Shown here: in pieces, positions 1 to 11,769 of the stretch | How positions within the stretch are numbered: the first letter of the stretch is position 1 | Layout: every line of letters starts with the position of its first letter | From: Diadema setosum | Taxonomy: Eukaryota > Echinodermata > Echinoidea > Diadematoida > Diadematidae | Direction of reading: 5' to 3' | NCBI GenBank assembly: GCA_033980235.1 | Contig: CM067075.1 | Coordinates: 27,611,150 to 27,675,149, forward strand | DNA: 64,000 nucleotides | The notes under the pieces: generated by a model | The model's input: only the letters and a program-made list of their open reading frames with translations | Database searches by the model: none | What the model was told of the DNA's origin: nothing | Program-made: the position numbers and the translations under genes

Positions 1-1890
1 GATTATCATCTATCACATTACAGTCATTTAAGAATCGGAATACACGTGTGTACACAATCTTTTCAAGTAATTTAGAAAAAGAAGTTAATAACGATATTGG
101 TCGATAATTTCCCAGTTTGTCCTCTCGGCCCTTTTTATATATCGGGATAACTTTAGTGATTTTCATCCTAGTAGGCACTATACCGTTCAGTAATGACAAA
201 TTAAATATATGGGCGAGGGGTACAACAATCTCATGTACAACATATTTCAGAAGATAATTAAAAATTCCATCATAACCAGTACTTTTTTTGGCTTTAAGAT
301 TATTTACAATGTCAAAAATTTCGGATTCTAATACAGGCAAAAAAAAAACAAAGATTGATTATTGCGATGACTTAAATACGTAGAAAACGGTATGTCCGTT
401 TCCGGAATAACATCAGCTAAATCAGATCCAACCTTCACAAAATATGAGTTAAACGCTTCAGAGATTTCATTATCATCTCTTAACTCGATGTCATTTAAAC
501 AAATCTTATGGATATCCGATTTATTTCGTTTCTTCTGAAGAACATCATTAATGACTTTCCACGTGGATTTAATGTCCTTCTCATGGAGAAGAAACAGTGA
601 AGAAAAATATTTCTTTTTTGCCTCACGCAACACAGAAGTAAGAACATTACGATAACTAGTATATTTGCTTTTAGCAGCATCAGTTTTGTGAGACTTGAAT
701 ATATAAAAAAGCTTATTTTTCCTATTGATAGACCTCAACAAAGATTTCGATATCCAGGGGGATCGTGGTATCTTTTTATAATTTGATCTAGATTGTGATC
801 TTATTGGAAAATGAAAAGAGAAAAGAGGAGCGATCAGATCAACAAACTTATCATATGCATCATTAGCCTCATTCGCATTGAGAACCACTGACCAATCAAT
901 ATTTAACAGGCTTTCCTTAAATCTTATAATATTTTGTTCAGACATAACACGATCTGTAGAATTCATTTCCCAAGTTGCAGGTTTAAAACGATTTAGTATA
1001 AATGGACTGGAAGCAAACAGTGGGAAATGATCAGACATATCCGAAACTATTATACCTTGATCAGTTGGATAATGAATATTAGTGAATATATTATCAATAA
1101 TTGTATACGCTGAATCAAATATTCTGGTAGGTTTAGTTATACACGGCGTAAAAGCATATGAAAACATAGTGTCCACAAAATCCTGGTAACAGGGCTTTTC
1201 GTGATACTGCAGTAAATCAAGATTGAAATCCCCCATTACAAAACAATGTTTATTATGCAAAGACTCAGAATTCAATACGGAATTCAGTACATCAAAAAAA
1301 GCAGTATGATTACAGTTTGGTGGTCTATAAATCTCACCAATCAAAATATTCTTTCCAGCTGGTATGTCGATTTCAATAAAAATGCTTTCAAAATCTTCAG
1401 TCATATGACATAAATTCTGAATCAAATAAAAATTGAATCCTTTCTGAACATAAAGAGCCACACCCCCTCCATGTTTATTTACTCTATTATTAAACACAAG
1501 AGAATATCCATTCAAATGAACTAGGGGAAATGACACGTCAGACAGCCACGTTTCGCACAAACCTATAACAGAAAAATCCACATTGTGTAAATTCAAAAAT
1601 GTCTTCAGTTGGTCAAGTTTCTTATACAAACTTCGTATATTGAAATGAAGAATAGAAAAGTTGTTTTCCATCTTGAAAAAATCACGTGTACATATGTCCT
1701 GAGGGGAAATATAGTCGGAACCTCTACCTCGCAGTAATGTATCATTCTCATCATAAGACAAGTCAAATTCTGGAGATTGTTTGTTTAACCTTTTTATAAC
1801 ATGTGAAACAGAGATCTCATTATCATCACCATAATAATGCATATCCATACGACTGGTCATTAAATCACTGCTCTCTCCATTAGTTACCAT
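1..1890 (-). pseudogene. LINE ORF2 (endonuclease plus start of reverse transcriptase), frameshifted, cut by window edge
   Basis: This is the second ORF of a non-LTR retrotransposon, which would nick target DNA and reverse-transcribe the element RNA. Reading from the ATG at 1890, an APE-type endonuclease domain covers about residues 78-295. Visible active-site residues are N84 (HFNIRSL), E113 (LCETW), the IYRPP motif at 187-191, D221 and N223 (GDFN), and D287-H288 (SDH). The frame closes at 328-330, but the minus strand below about 336 continues in another frame as the start of a reverse transcriptase, including K-K-S-T-G-Y-D-G and N-Y-R-P-I-S-L. The break is in a run of ten A on the plus strand (339-348); one more base would restore the frame. 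The rest of the RT lies outside the window. The domain order fits CR1/L2/Rex-like LINEs; the exact clade is not determined. Confidence 0.9.
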
Positions 1891-2964
1891 AATGGAGGAG
1901 TAAACCTTCGGATTTGAAAGACATTCAAGATAGGTGAATCAGGGAAACAGAGCTGAATAAAGTACCTCGCCAGATGAAAGAAAAACGTGTGTGTGTAATT
2001 ACATCGCGTATATGGAATAACTCGCTCGGGTGACTCACGCATACCGCTAGGGATGATTGACCTTGTATATGCACAGCACTATATGCATTACAAACTGTGT
2101 CAAAAGGGTAAATGACATAGCTGAATTCACGGACATGTTTTGACAGAAACTGAGACATTGATAGGAATGTGAACTTGAACATCGTTTCAAAAACGGCTAC
2201 GAAACACAACAGTAAGTGCATACATATGTATGCATTGTACATTGAAAAAAAATCTATTCCACGACATTACTGACATGACTGAGTGAACCGGAGGTTACGC
2301 CTGAACTAACACTGCCACCACCTGTACTTTGGATTTTTGTGTTATCGTAAACAAGCAAAATACAAGCAGGCATACCTCTAAAAAAAAATGTCGACTTGAC
2401 TAAGCTTGAACCTTAGGGCGTACAGTCAAATTTAGTACATAGAGAAATGCTATATGAGTAACCTTCGACGAAGAAAAAAAAATGCCGTACGAAATGTAGC
2501 CATACATACATTAAAAGATAGTATTTGTGATACATATTACAAAGTGTGGAGTACCTACATCCTTTGTACATCATATTATAACAACTGAACATTATCGGCC
2601 TATTTGTACGTCCATACGGTAAAATTAAAAAATCCGGAGTCTACAAACATACGGTTTACATGAATTGTTAGATAGGTTCTGTAAATCTAATGCTCATGCA
2701 TCGTTTACACTCCACATAATCCATATAAATATGATGTAACTACATTAAACACGTATATAACTTACTCAAAAATGTGCGGTGTAATATTAAGGGTATCAAA
2801 ATGTGACAGTTTTTATAATCGGTAGTACAAACGCCTAAAAACGCAAAGATCTGCAATTTTCAAATGTCCGGCTACAGATTGATGACAATTTCTTTTGAGT
2901 TCAGACTTACGCTTTTGAGTAGCTATGCAACTTGCAAGACATACATAGTACTAATTTCGATGGA
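1891..2964. other. Region between the two LINE ORFs
   Basis: About 1.07 kb separates the end of the LINE ORF1 from the start of ORF2. I see no conserved domain in it. A 105-residue minus-strand ORF at 1925-2242 resembles nothing I know. The spacer is longer than usual for a LINE, so it may contain a foreign insertion, or the two ORFs may come from two different copies. Confidence 0.5.
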
Positions 2965-3812
2965 TTAATCTTTGTACAATTCCCACTTCTTTGAACCTTT
3001 CTCTTTGAAAAAAAGCACTACTTCCGCATCTGTGACAGATATTTTTGTCGACAGATTCTTCTCCCTCCTCATCTTGTAGGCCACTTTCGCTAGCTGACTG
3101 CGCTTGACTTTCAGGGCGGGTGGAAGGTCGGTTCTCACCGTCATCCGAGCCATGTCGTTTGTAGTGTTGGCGTTCTGCTTGCGAGGGGTATTGGAGTCGA
3201 ATGCTGCTAGAATGCGGTTGCGTTCAGCCATGTAGACAAACTTCGCGATAATTGGCGGGGGTCTGTCATCATCGGCACGCTGTTGTAAGCGATGTACATT
3301 GACGAGGCAGACAGCCTTAGCCTCCTCTGTGCTCAGGCCCAGGTATACGAAGACATCTCTCACCACTTTGTCGACATTCTCGTTTGGCGTAGACTTTACT
3401 CCGTAGATTAACTTGAAGAGAAGATTTGATTTGCGTTGGTAGATTTCAGCGGCGACCATTTTGTTTTCTAGCTCCAGAATCTTGCGTCTAAGTCGTTCTT
3501 CCACTTCAGGGATGTGCTGCTTTTCAATGTTCAGAACACTATCAGAATTATCCTGAACTGCACTCTCAAGATCTTGAACTTTCTTGTTGAGGACAGTCAA
3601 ATCAGAGTGCATTTGATCCAACTTTGCACAAACTCTTTTTCCGAGTCCTGAAGTGACTTCATGATGTCTGCGAGTGTGAACGCATCCTTCTCACTGCTGA
3701 CTGGCATACACGTATCGGCCGCAGGTTGCGCTGGTGTCTTGGGGCGTTGACTCTGCGTAGCCATTGCTTCTTGAGCTGTAGGTTTTCGCCTCAGATTATA
3801 CGATTTTTCCAT
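2965..3812 (-). pseudogene. LINE ORF1 protein (coiled coil plus RNA-binding domain), frameshifted
   Basis: This is the nucleic-acid-binding ORF1 protein of a non-LTR element, upstream of and on the same strand as the endonuclease ORF. The first true ATG is at 3812. A basic and proline-rich N-terminal part reaches about 3615 and ends in an acidic helix. The same reading then continues one frame over down to the stop at 2965, so about one base is missing near 3610. The second part has a heptad-rich coiled coil (about its first 60 residues). It is followed by an L1-ORF1-like RRM with N-L-L-F-K-L-I-Y-G-V and a later I-I-A-K-F-V-Y segment, then a basic C-terminal domain. The shared strand and order suggest one element with ORF2, but a separate copy is possible. 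Confidence 0.8.
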
Positions 3813-3964
3813 GAGCACATGTCAGTAAAAATATGATTCTGGAGTTAGGACATGGACGAGAGCAATAAGGTGAGGACGGAGCATGGGAAGAAAGTCGAGT
3901 ATGCTTGCTTGAAAAGCCAGAGAAATGGTGGTGGCGGAGCTCAAGAAATCACACGTCCTCCATG

Positions 3965-4000
3965 TTCACGGGTGTCATTCCTTGAAATGACACCCGTGAA
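3965..4000. repeat. Perfect 15-bp hairpin
   Basis: Positions 3965-3979 and 3986-4000 are exact reverse complements (core CACGGGTGTCATT) with a 6-base loop. It lies directly beside a 63-bp tandem repeat, so it probably marks the end or junction of a repeat element. Confidence 0.85.
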
Positions 4001-4126
4001 GAGATATTCAAATTTACAGCCAGAATAGCCACCAAAAATTTCAAATATCTCAAAACCCTCAAAGAGATATTCAAATTTGCAGCCAAAATAGCCACCGAAA
4101 ATTTCAAATATCTCAAAACCCTCAAG
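4001..4126. repeat. Two tandem copies of a 63-bp unit
   Basis: The segment 4001-4063 repeats as 4064-4126 with only a few differences. Each unit starts GAGATATTCAAATTT and contains TTTCAAATATCTCAAAACCC. Confidence 0.85.
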
Positions 4127-4900
4127 GATGTGAGAGTTGCATCAGCCAGATTCGGGCACGGCAAACTTTTTGTGAGGAAATACCTATATTTGGAATTTCA
4201 TATTTTGACGGCCATCCAGGAAATTCTAGAAATTTACCTTCAACTGGCAGAAAAAAGAGGGGGACAAAGACATTTCATAATACAAAATGAGTAAAACACT
4301 GAAAATGAATAATATTGAGGTTCACTTATGCAAAATTAGAAATACAAAATATATCTCTATATTATAGCGAGTTTATACAGAAAATGCTGATAAAGACCTC
4401 ATTGCACGTTTTTCCAAACTTTTTAGCCCTCCATGGACTATTTTATTGTCTCAATGTTAACATAGTACAACTCATAAATAAATATGTCTCTCGTCTGCAT
4501 AATTTTCGATAATATCTTTTTTTCCCCCTTTCTCGAATCCCTCAGGGGTGCAAGAGTTATTCATCACGATTCGGATTCGGATTCAGCTCTCCATAAACCA
4601 TCACTTTCTTTTCAAATTTTTACTATTTATTGTGAAATATAACAAGAATGTCAGTTTTGGGGCTGCCATCTTGAATACCTCAACATCCTATTGGATACAA
4701 GAATTGCACTATCCAGATTCGGATTCATAAAGCACCCTCGAAATAGGTTGATATTGTATTCTATTATCTCCTTTTTACCAGTTGCACGTAAATACGTAGG
4801 AAGTCAGACAATGGTTGCAATATTGGCGGTAATCTTGAATATTTCAAAACCCTCTAGTATGCAACAGTTGCATCTTCCAGACTTGGATTCAACACTTTCG
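4100..4900 (+). repeat. Dispersed diverged repeat, about four copies
   Basis: A consensus of roughly 55 bp (a CTCAAAACCCTCAAGGATG-like block, then AGAGTTGCATC and CCAGATTCGGATTC) recurs near 4100-4158, 4536-4590, 4662-4735 and 4816-4895. The copies are degenerate and unevenly spaced. This is an old interspersed repeat, not a gene. Confidence 0.6.
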
Positions 4901-4959
4901 AAATGGGAAGGGGTAAAACAATCCGAAGACATATTGGGCGGACGGTGACATAAGGTTAG

Positions 4960-6086
4960 GCCTAAAATCAGACTATGGCATCCAAACTATAAAGTTCCTG
5001 CTGAGCTATTTATGTTAACTAATGCCAACAATATATTACAATTTTAACAAGTTCCTTCAACACATTGTTCAAGTGGTTAAAAGATTCCGATCACAAGTAC
5101 CGTCATGTATGATTTGACGTCTGGAAATTGATATTGTGATATTTTACACTATAAAATTAAATGGATGATGGTGTATACATTCATTTAACTTCCAACGTAC
5201 TATGTTTGACATCACATGGTATTTTCATTCCAACTGTAAACAAACCGACGTGGTGGCGCTCGGCATCTAAATTACGCTTGATGATCATAGTGATTGCATG
5301 AAAACCGGTTGGCTCACCCCTATCAGTCCCTCTTTTGGTTTGGCGAAGTTGGGGTTTGGAGGCACTGGTGTTTCAGACGAATGGAGTGCGCACGGTACTT
5401 TCAGGGCATTCGCTTATACTTCGATTCCGGCTTTGCCATTTGTGTCTTTCAACAGGATAATACCCCTTCCCCTTTAATGGGCCCCCTCTATTAATTTGTG
5501 TAAATGAGTACTCCGTGATGTAATCAGAAACATGTTCCAGCGACATTGTGAAATCACGATTTTGCATGGGATCCACACGTTTTCCGTTGGTAATGGGTTA
5601 GATAATGGGATGTGGTAAATGTGATTGTTAAACTTGATTTTCTCGGCTCAGCCGTCAGCGACTTTAGGATCCTTTTGTTGTGGCGGGTCACATGTGTGCG
5701 TAAAATGTCAGGTTGTCTCTCTCTCAATTACAGAAAGAGAGAGAGTGCATGTGTGTGTGTGTGTATGTTTGTGTGTGTATGTTTGTGGTACACGTAATGC
5801 ACATGGCATTCAGTGAAGTCTGTTGGTGTCCTAATAGTGATTGATCCACCACCTCCAATCCGCCCCCCCCCCCTTTCGATGAGGCTATCCGCCCGGCCCA
5901 ACTTATGCATTCTGCAACCTATACCGCTATACCAACATGTTTGGCACCAACAGTCCTGCAGGCCTCCCTGCCCGGGTTGATCAAAATGCATGTGGCAGTC
6001 GCCAGGAATGTGATTTTCCACTGAATAAGGTTAACAATATAATTAAATGGTCAAAAGGGGACGGTAAGTAGATAGTCACACGGAGT
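4960..6086. other. Intergenic, no gene seen
   Basis: No ORF here has recognisable domains. It contains a GA/GT microsatellite around 5740-5790 and a C run near 5868-5877. Confidence 0.5.
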
Positions 6087-6483
6087 TTAAAGGGTGTGTA
6101 CGGTTCTGGTGAGAATTTAGCTTTAAATGTTTTGCGAGATATTCAGAAACCACTGTATGAGATGTCAAAGAGCATGCAATTCTAAGGGGTATCAAAAGTT
6201 TATTTGATGAAAATCGGTTTTGAAATGGCTGAGATATCCAAAAACAAGGTGAAACAAAGAGATCCTAATAAAAGGCGTTGCCTGTCGCCTTTTATTATTA
6301 TCACTTTTTTTTAATATATCTCAGCCATTTCAAAACCAATTTTCATCAAATAAACGTTGAATCCTTCCTAAAATTACATGCTCTTTCATATTTCATATTT
6401 TCATACGAAGTTTCTCATTATCTCACTTAGGAATGTTATAAACCTGAATCCCCACCTCAACCAGTACTGTACAGTCCCTTTAA
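6087..6483. mobile_element. TTAA-flanked hairpin MITE, family A copy 1
   Basis: Starts TTAAAGGG and ends CCCTTTAA. The two halves are imperfect inverted repeats: the left half reads TTTGATGAAAATCGGTTTTG and the right half carries its near reverse complement. No coding capacity. TTAA target sites with AGG termini suggest a Kolobok-like non-autonomous DNA transposon (inference). Confidence 0.8.
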
Positions 6484-8067
6484 TTTAGAAAATCTATCAA
6501 GCCGAAATAGTCGAATCTCATAATAGGCAGTTAAGTGGATATAGAAGTAGTAAAAAAAGTCAGGCAAGCAGATAGGAGCATGCAGTTTGATTTAGAAAAT
6601 TGACTTTGACCTTCAGCTGCAGTGTAGAAGATTCGGCATTGAATCAGAGAGGGGCTATTCAAAACTCAATGAGGTCCTGTGTTTTCAAGTAGGACTTGTC
6701 ACATTATTCCTATAAGACTCGTAAACTTGATTCCAAGTAAAGGTATTTCGAATATTGTTCGAATTTTCTACCTTAAATGAAATGATTCAGTTGGAGTTTT
6801 AAGAAGCTTACATCTGTGGCTTTATAATTGTGTAATGGCAGGTCACATGACCTTATGTATTCCAAATATGAAATATGGGCAGTTTAAAATTATTACAAAT
6901 TCAAGATTTATGCACATACTGACATTGATTGATAACAAGTTCAATCGTATACAGACTCTATGTGGCGCTATACAACAGATGGTATCAATCTGGTTTCGTT
7001 GAACCTTAAGTTGATCAATTTTATGGAAGACCCTGTAGGCCTACACATCCTTAAATCACGTGTTTCAATAATGAATGTATCCTATAGCGTATCATTTCCC
7101 TTTATTCCAAATAGGAGCCTTTCCAAAATATAGTTATCACAGTACCCGTTGGAACGAATGAATACACCCCAAGCAGTCACGTTAAACTTTATGACTCTAT
7201 TGTTTGCCCTCGGATTCCGCAATGACTATGAAAAAAAAAAAAATGCTCTCACAAAATTATACTATTGTCTGAATATCTAACTTAATTGTTAGTACGTTTT
7301 GTTCACAATAACGTAATATAAGATGGTAATAAAGCTGTTTATTAAAAAAAAAAACTAACGCAAGCAGAATACATAGTATAGTATAGTATAGTATAGTATC
7401 GTATAGTATATTATAGTAGGCTTATATAGACGATATTAATTTCTGGGTTACGAAGCCGTTAAGCAACAACAACGATTAAAGCACAAAGAACAGCAGGCCA
7501 ATTCATAACATCTATACAGCAATACGCCTCAGAAAAAAGGGCCAAGATTCATAATATTTCAAAACCTTATGAGCCCATAAAACTTCAACAGAACTTCGCA
7601 TGAAATGTGCTAACTTAAAGTCAAATCACATTCAAGACATCATTTTGGGTGTGTGTAAAAATGAATCTACTACTACTAATAATACTACTACTACTTCTGA
7701 TAATGATAATGACAATCATCGTCACCATCATCATCATCATCATCATCATTGTTTGTATATAAAAAATATACATTCTCAAGCCTGATATTTATAATGGGCA
7801 TCCCCTTCACAGCGACCTTGTCTTTTCATCTGTTAATGAATTGTTCGTATCAGAGCAGGCTTTTAGTTTGGTTTATTGATTTGCCTATCGATAATTCATC
7901 AGGCATATCATGCACTGATAGCAACTGCCTTGAGCTCCTAATGACAGAAAACAAGAGTGTGTTTAACCCAGAGGTACTTGCCTCAGAATTATTATACGGC
8001 ATTGTTACACCTTTCACCTCAAACTAATGTAAAACATTCTTAAGGCTATCAGAGTTACCTTCCAAAC

Positions 8068-8072
<5 letters not shown>

Positions 8073-8120
<48 letters not shown>

Positions 8121-8128
8121 TATATATA
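8073..8128. repeat. (TA)n microsatellite
   Basis: Alternating T and A for about 50 bp with one short interruption. Confidence 0.95.
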
Positions 8129-8356
8129 GTGGGGGATATGACATTTACTCTACAGAATTTTGCATACCTCCACGACTGCTGGAAGAGAAGAAATGAAGTT
8201 AGCTCTTTGTTTTTATTTGTGATTCTCATTGTCTGCCATGAAGGTATCACTAACATGTATCATAGATAGACACGTAGGAAAGGAATAAACAGATAGGTAG
8301 ATAGTTTCATTTGATAATCTTATATATAAAAACTACGGTAGATAAGATATAGATAT

Positions 8357-8391
<35 letters not shown>
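8357..8391. repeat. (GATA)n microsatellite
   Basis: About eight uninterrupted GATA tetramers. Confidence 0.95.
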
Positions 8392-9042
8392 CGATCCGAG
8401 TGACTTCATTTTGTACAAACGAAGTCTCTTTTGAAATCTTTATGATAAGTTTGCTAACTAAACAAATTAACCCGTTGAAACATGTCCTACGGGCTGGGGC
8501 CAAAGATACTTGATTATATTTGCATTTCCTTTATCACCACCAGAGTGTATATTACACTCGCAGTCAAAATGGATCTTTGTGAGGTTTAAAGAAGGATAAG
8601 GATTTCTTTTCTCGGTCTCTTAACTATTCGAAAAACATCCTGAAAATAAATAATGTTGTTGTGCTATCAAGCTAAGCAAACTGTTGTCAACTGGCAATAA
8701 GTGATAATAGAAAAGGGAAAAGGGACTGGCTGTTATTTATACGAAGAAGCGACAAGTGTCATCACGGAAGATGTTATGTGCACATCTTATACACACCATT
8801 CATACCAAATGCCTTATAGGGCGGGATGAAAGTCAATAATGCTACCAGTCCCCCGGGCAGTTATGCTGCATGGTCTTGTAATCCTTAATCAAGCCAATCA
8901 AAAGATGGAGCATGTCTTCGGGAGCTTTATTGATCTCTTTCCAATGACAAAAGAAGATAATGCTACTACTCAATAAGGTCATATCATCTAAAAACTCCAA
9001 TCAGTTAGAAATGAGCAATCGCTCTCGCAGCTGTAAAAAATG

Positions 9043-9066
9043 TATTTAAGAACTATTGCGCATGCG
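9043..9066 (+). promoter_or_regulatory. Possible promoter elements upstream of first GPCR
   Basis: TATTTAAG (9043-9050) could act as a TATA box. It is followed by TGCGCATGCG (9057-9066), close to an NRF-1-type palindrome. The first receptor ATG is about 340 bp downstream, leaving room for a 5' UTR. A second TATA-like run is at about 9127. This is suggestive only. Confidence 0.25.
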
Positions 9067-9406
9067 TAGTCTCACTGGCTTGTTTGTGTGTTGTTTTTTT
9101 TTTTATTATTCCTTGTGGGGTGTAGATATATATAGCAGTTAGATAGATTCGTGTTCTATCTACTGTGCTTGAAGAGCTCAACCTTGCCGGCTAAGCTACC
9201 TGTTCACCAGCGGGACCGGACAATAATTAGTTAACGTTGATATGCTCTTTACTCCCTCTTCTCACATAATTCTTCAGTGGATACAGTTTCAACATCAAGG
9301 CTTGAACAAGGCAGAACGCCCGGGAAAGACATTTCCCCCTCCGTGTGGGACACTTGACATCTACCTACCATTTCAGACACTGTGCACCTAAAGGAATCTT
9401 GGCAGT

Positions 9407-10561
9407 ATGACTTCTGCACCACTTCATTCCTCATCTGGTCTGTCAGCGAACAATGTTTGGAATCATTCTTCACAGATCTATGGCGTCGCAACAGAGCAGT
9501 ACTCAGAATCCTTTTCTGGTGCTGCGGACACGGTGATTGATCCAAACTGGTCTGTGGTATACGATGGCAACTCATATAATGTATCCGTTCAGTGGTCCTG
9601 GTTCCCATTCGAGTGGAGTTGGTGGGTAATCCTTCAACTCATTTTTGCCCTCCTAGGAATCGTCGGTAACCTACTGGTGATGGTAGTCCTGTTCAATGGA
9701 CGTCGCGTAAGGCGTACCACTGACACACTGATCGGAGCCCTTGCTTCCGCTGACTTTGCGACGTCTGTTTGTCTCCTACCAATACCACAAATCAACTCTC
9801 TACCAAGCGAGTCTTGGCTTGCTGATGTCTACTGCAAAGTCATCTATCCTTCACTTCTTATGTGGGTATCTGTGGTTGCTTCGATTTTTACACTGACGGC
9901 CATATCGGTGGAACGATACATCGCGATCGCTTACCCGCTATACTTCAGGAGGACCTTCAGTACCACCCGAACCAGAATCTACATCATCTTGATCTGGGTT
10001 ACAGCTGTTGCCGTCAACAGCTACCAGTTCGTGGCTGGGATTGCCACCGGCAACACGTGTGTGGTGATGTTTCCGTCGACGCTGGCGCAGAAGTGCGTCG
10101 GCGTCTTCGTCTTCGCCGTCGAATTCGTGGTTCCAGCTGTCATCATGATCTCGGCTCAGATAGCGACCGCTGTCATTCTCCAGAAGCAAACGGCAAAGTT
10201 TTCTGAGAGCAAAACGAACGGGAACCGATCGAATCCAACCCTGAGTCATGTGGTCGCGAGGAAGAGGATCCTTCAAATGCTCTTTATGGTGGCAACTGTC
10301 TTTATCATCTGTTGGGGTCCCGATCAGACGTTCTTTTTGGCATTTAATCTCGGGCTCGTTTCACCAGCTGTTCTCTACGGAATCGCATATCGAGTGCTTG
10401 TCGTCCTGGCATTCGTCAACTCTTGTGCAAATCCGATAATATACACGATCCGATACCCGCAGTTCCGCTCGGCATTAAAAGAAATTTTCACGGGTATTCG
10501 AGATTCTCAAAAGGCTTTGTTTGAAATGGAGATGCCATCCGAGAAACAGACTGGTTCTTAA
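9407..10561 (+). CDS. Class A (rhodopsin-like) GPCR 1, intronless, lineage-expanded type
   Basis: A complete 384-residue seven-transmembrane receptor in one exon; the ATG has A at -3. The extracellular N terminus (1-72) has sequons at N19, N47 and N58 and ends in a Trp-rich stretch (W63-S-W, then W70-S-W-W). Key positions: N88 in TM1, D116 in TM2, C143 and C218 for the extracellular disulfide, E169-R170-Y171 after TM3, C302-W-G-P305 in TM6 and N342-P-I-I-Y346 in TM7. ICL3 is basic and short, and the C tail has about 35 residues. It should couple to a G protein at the plasma membrane; the ligand is unknown. The closest relative here is the gene at 20069, nearly identical in the cytoplasmic loops. 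The intronless, same-strand setting matches sea-urchin-expanded (surreal-type) GPCRs. A pipeline might call it a galanin- or allatostatin-receptor-like protein; I see no basis for a specific peptide. Confidence 0.93.
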   Translation: MTSAPLHSSSGLSANNVWNHSSQIYGVATEQYSESFSGAADTVIDPNWSVVYDGNSYNVSVQWSWFPFEWSWWVILQLIFALLGIVGNLLVMVVLFNGRRVRRTTDTLIGALASADFATSVCLLPIPQINSLPSESWLADVYCKVIYPSLLMWVSVVASIFTLTAISVERYIAIAYPLYFRRTFSTTRTRIYIILIWVTAVAVNSYQFVAGIATGNTCVVMFPSTLAQKCVGVFVFAVEFVVPAVIMISAQIATAVILQKQTAKFSESKTNGNRSNPTLSHVVARKRILQMLFMVATVFIICWGPDQTFFLAFNLGLVSPAVLYGIAYRVLVVLAFVNSCANPIIYTIRYPQFRSALKEIFTGIRDSQKALFEMEMPSEKQTGS

Positions 10562-11769
10562 GATAGAATGAACAAAAAGCCAAGTGACTGATTCACACAG
10601 AGGGAATATATTTCTCAAAATATTCTTTTTCATTTTCATTCTTTTTTTCATTAATGTTGCACGAAATCATTTCTGATAACAAGAAAAGCAATATTTTACT
10701 TCAATCATGTAAAACCAAGGGAGAACAAACTAACAAGTTCCTCGCTCAAAGTACATGGTAAAAAACAAAGGCCCTACTATTACCGCTCATTTTATGAATG
10801 TTGTTTTCGCGAGAGATCTTTGCTTTAAAGTAACGATCCACCGCCTCCCTTCTTATCTAATGAGAAGTACCTTAAAATGAGTGCAAATTACATCCAAACA
10901 AAAAAAGTAACTTTTATAGTCACTCTTTCCGTTTCTTCAAATATCGACGTCGTTCACTGTTGCCAGGTATGAGGAATAGTAAAACCAGATTACTTTTATA
11001 CCGAATGATATTTGATAAGCCCTTGAAAGCAGAATGCATGTCAGGCACAAATCCACTTAGAAATGGGTATTCTTTCGTTGTACATTGCAGTAAGAACTTT
11101 GTAGGGCCTTTAGCACCACTATAACTCCATGTCCCCCCCCCCCCCCATAAAAAGGAAAACAAAAAGTAGTGAAAGAATGAAGAAAAATGAAAAAAGTCAA
11201 ATTCTGTCTATCATGTGTTCGATTTAAACAAGCAAAAAACAGTAAATCAGATTTTGATGCCATCGAAAAATGTGCCTCCAGTTTATGCCCATTAGCATGA
11301 ATTCCCAATTTCATCACTGCAGACAAGATCATATCTGCATATCTGTTCGAGAGAGAGGCGACAATGCTTTCAGTTTCCAGCCCTAGAAGATTTCGTGGGA
11401 ACTCAAAGGATTCTCGCCATTAGCGTGAAACGGGGAAAGATTAAAAGCGTCCTTTAATGGGTTGTCTGATACGTTGCGTGCAGCAATTTTAATGGTGAAG
11501 GTCGTCGATTATTTGTAACTCCAAGGAGTGTGTTAGTGTAATTGCAGTTTAAAGGGAGTCATCTGTACAAAAGCCATCCTCTTCTACTTCTCCAGTCAAA
11601 TGCTGAAAATTCTTCACCGAAGCCGAACAGACGCCTGCATGTTTCACAGACCTCTCCCTCTCAAATTAACAATAAAAATTAGTTATAGCAAGACTTCCGG
11701 GTAAAACGGATGTTTCTCATTGCGTAACTTTCCGGGTATTACTTTCTTATTGCATTGTTTCAGTCAGTA
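10562..11769. other. Spacer between GPCR 1 and GPCR 2
   Basis: A+T-rich with a C run near 11132-11147 and no recognisable gene. I see no clear AATAAA close to the stop of the first receptor. Confidence 0.5.

Larger units (their letters stand above)
6484..9040. other. Intergenic, microsatellite-rich
   Basis: No gene recognised. It holds a pentamer array of ATAGT (about 7372-7420), CAT triplets (7716-7750), an AT array (8073-8128) and a GATA array (8357-8391). A fragment resembling the repeat at 4.1-4.9 kb lies near 7540-7580. Confidence 0.6.

Noticed and set aside
1925..2242. 105-residue minus-strand ORF between LINE ORFs
   Set aside because: Starts at the first ATG of a spacer with no similarity to LINE proteins; no domain.
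7600..7785. His-rich ORF
   Set aside because: Made by the CAT triplet array.
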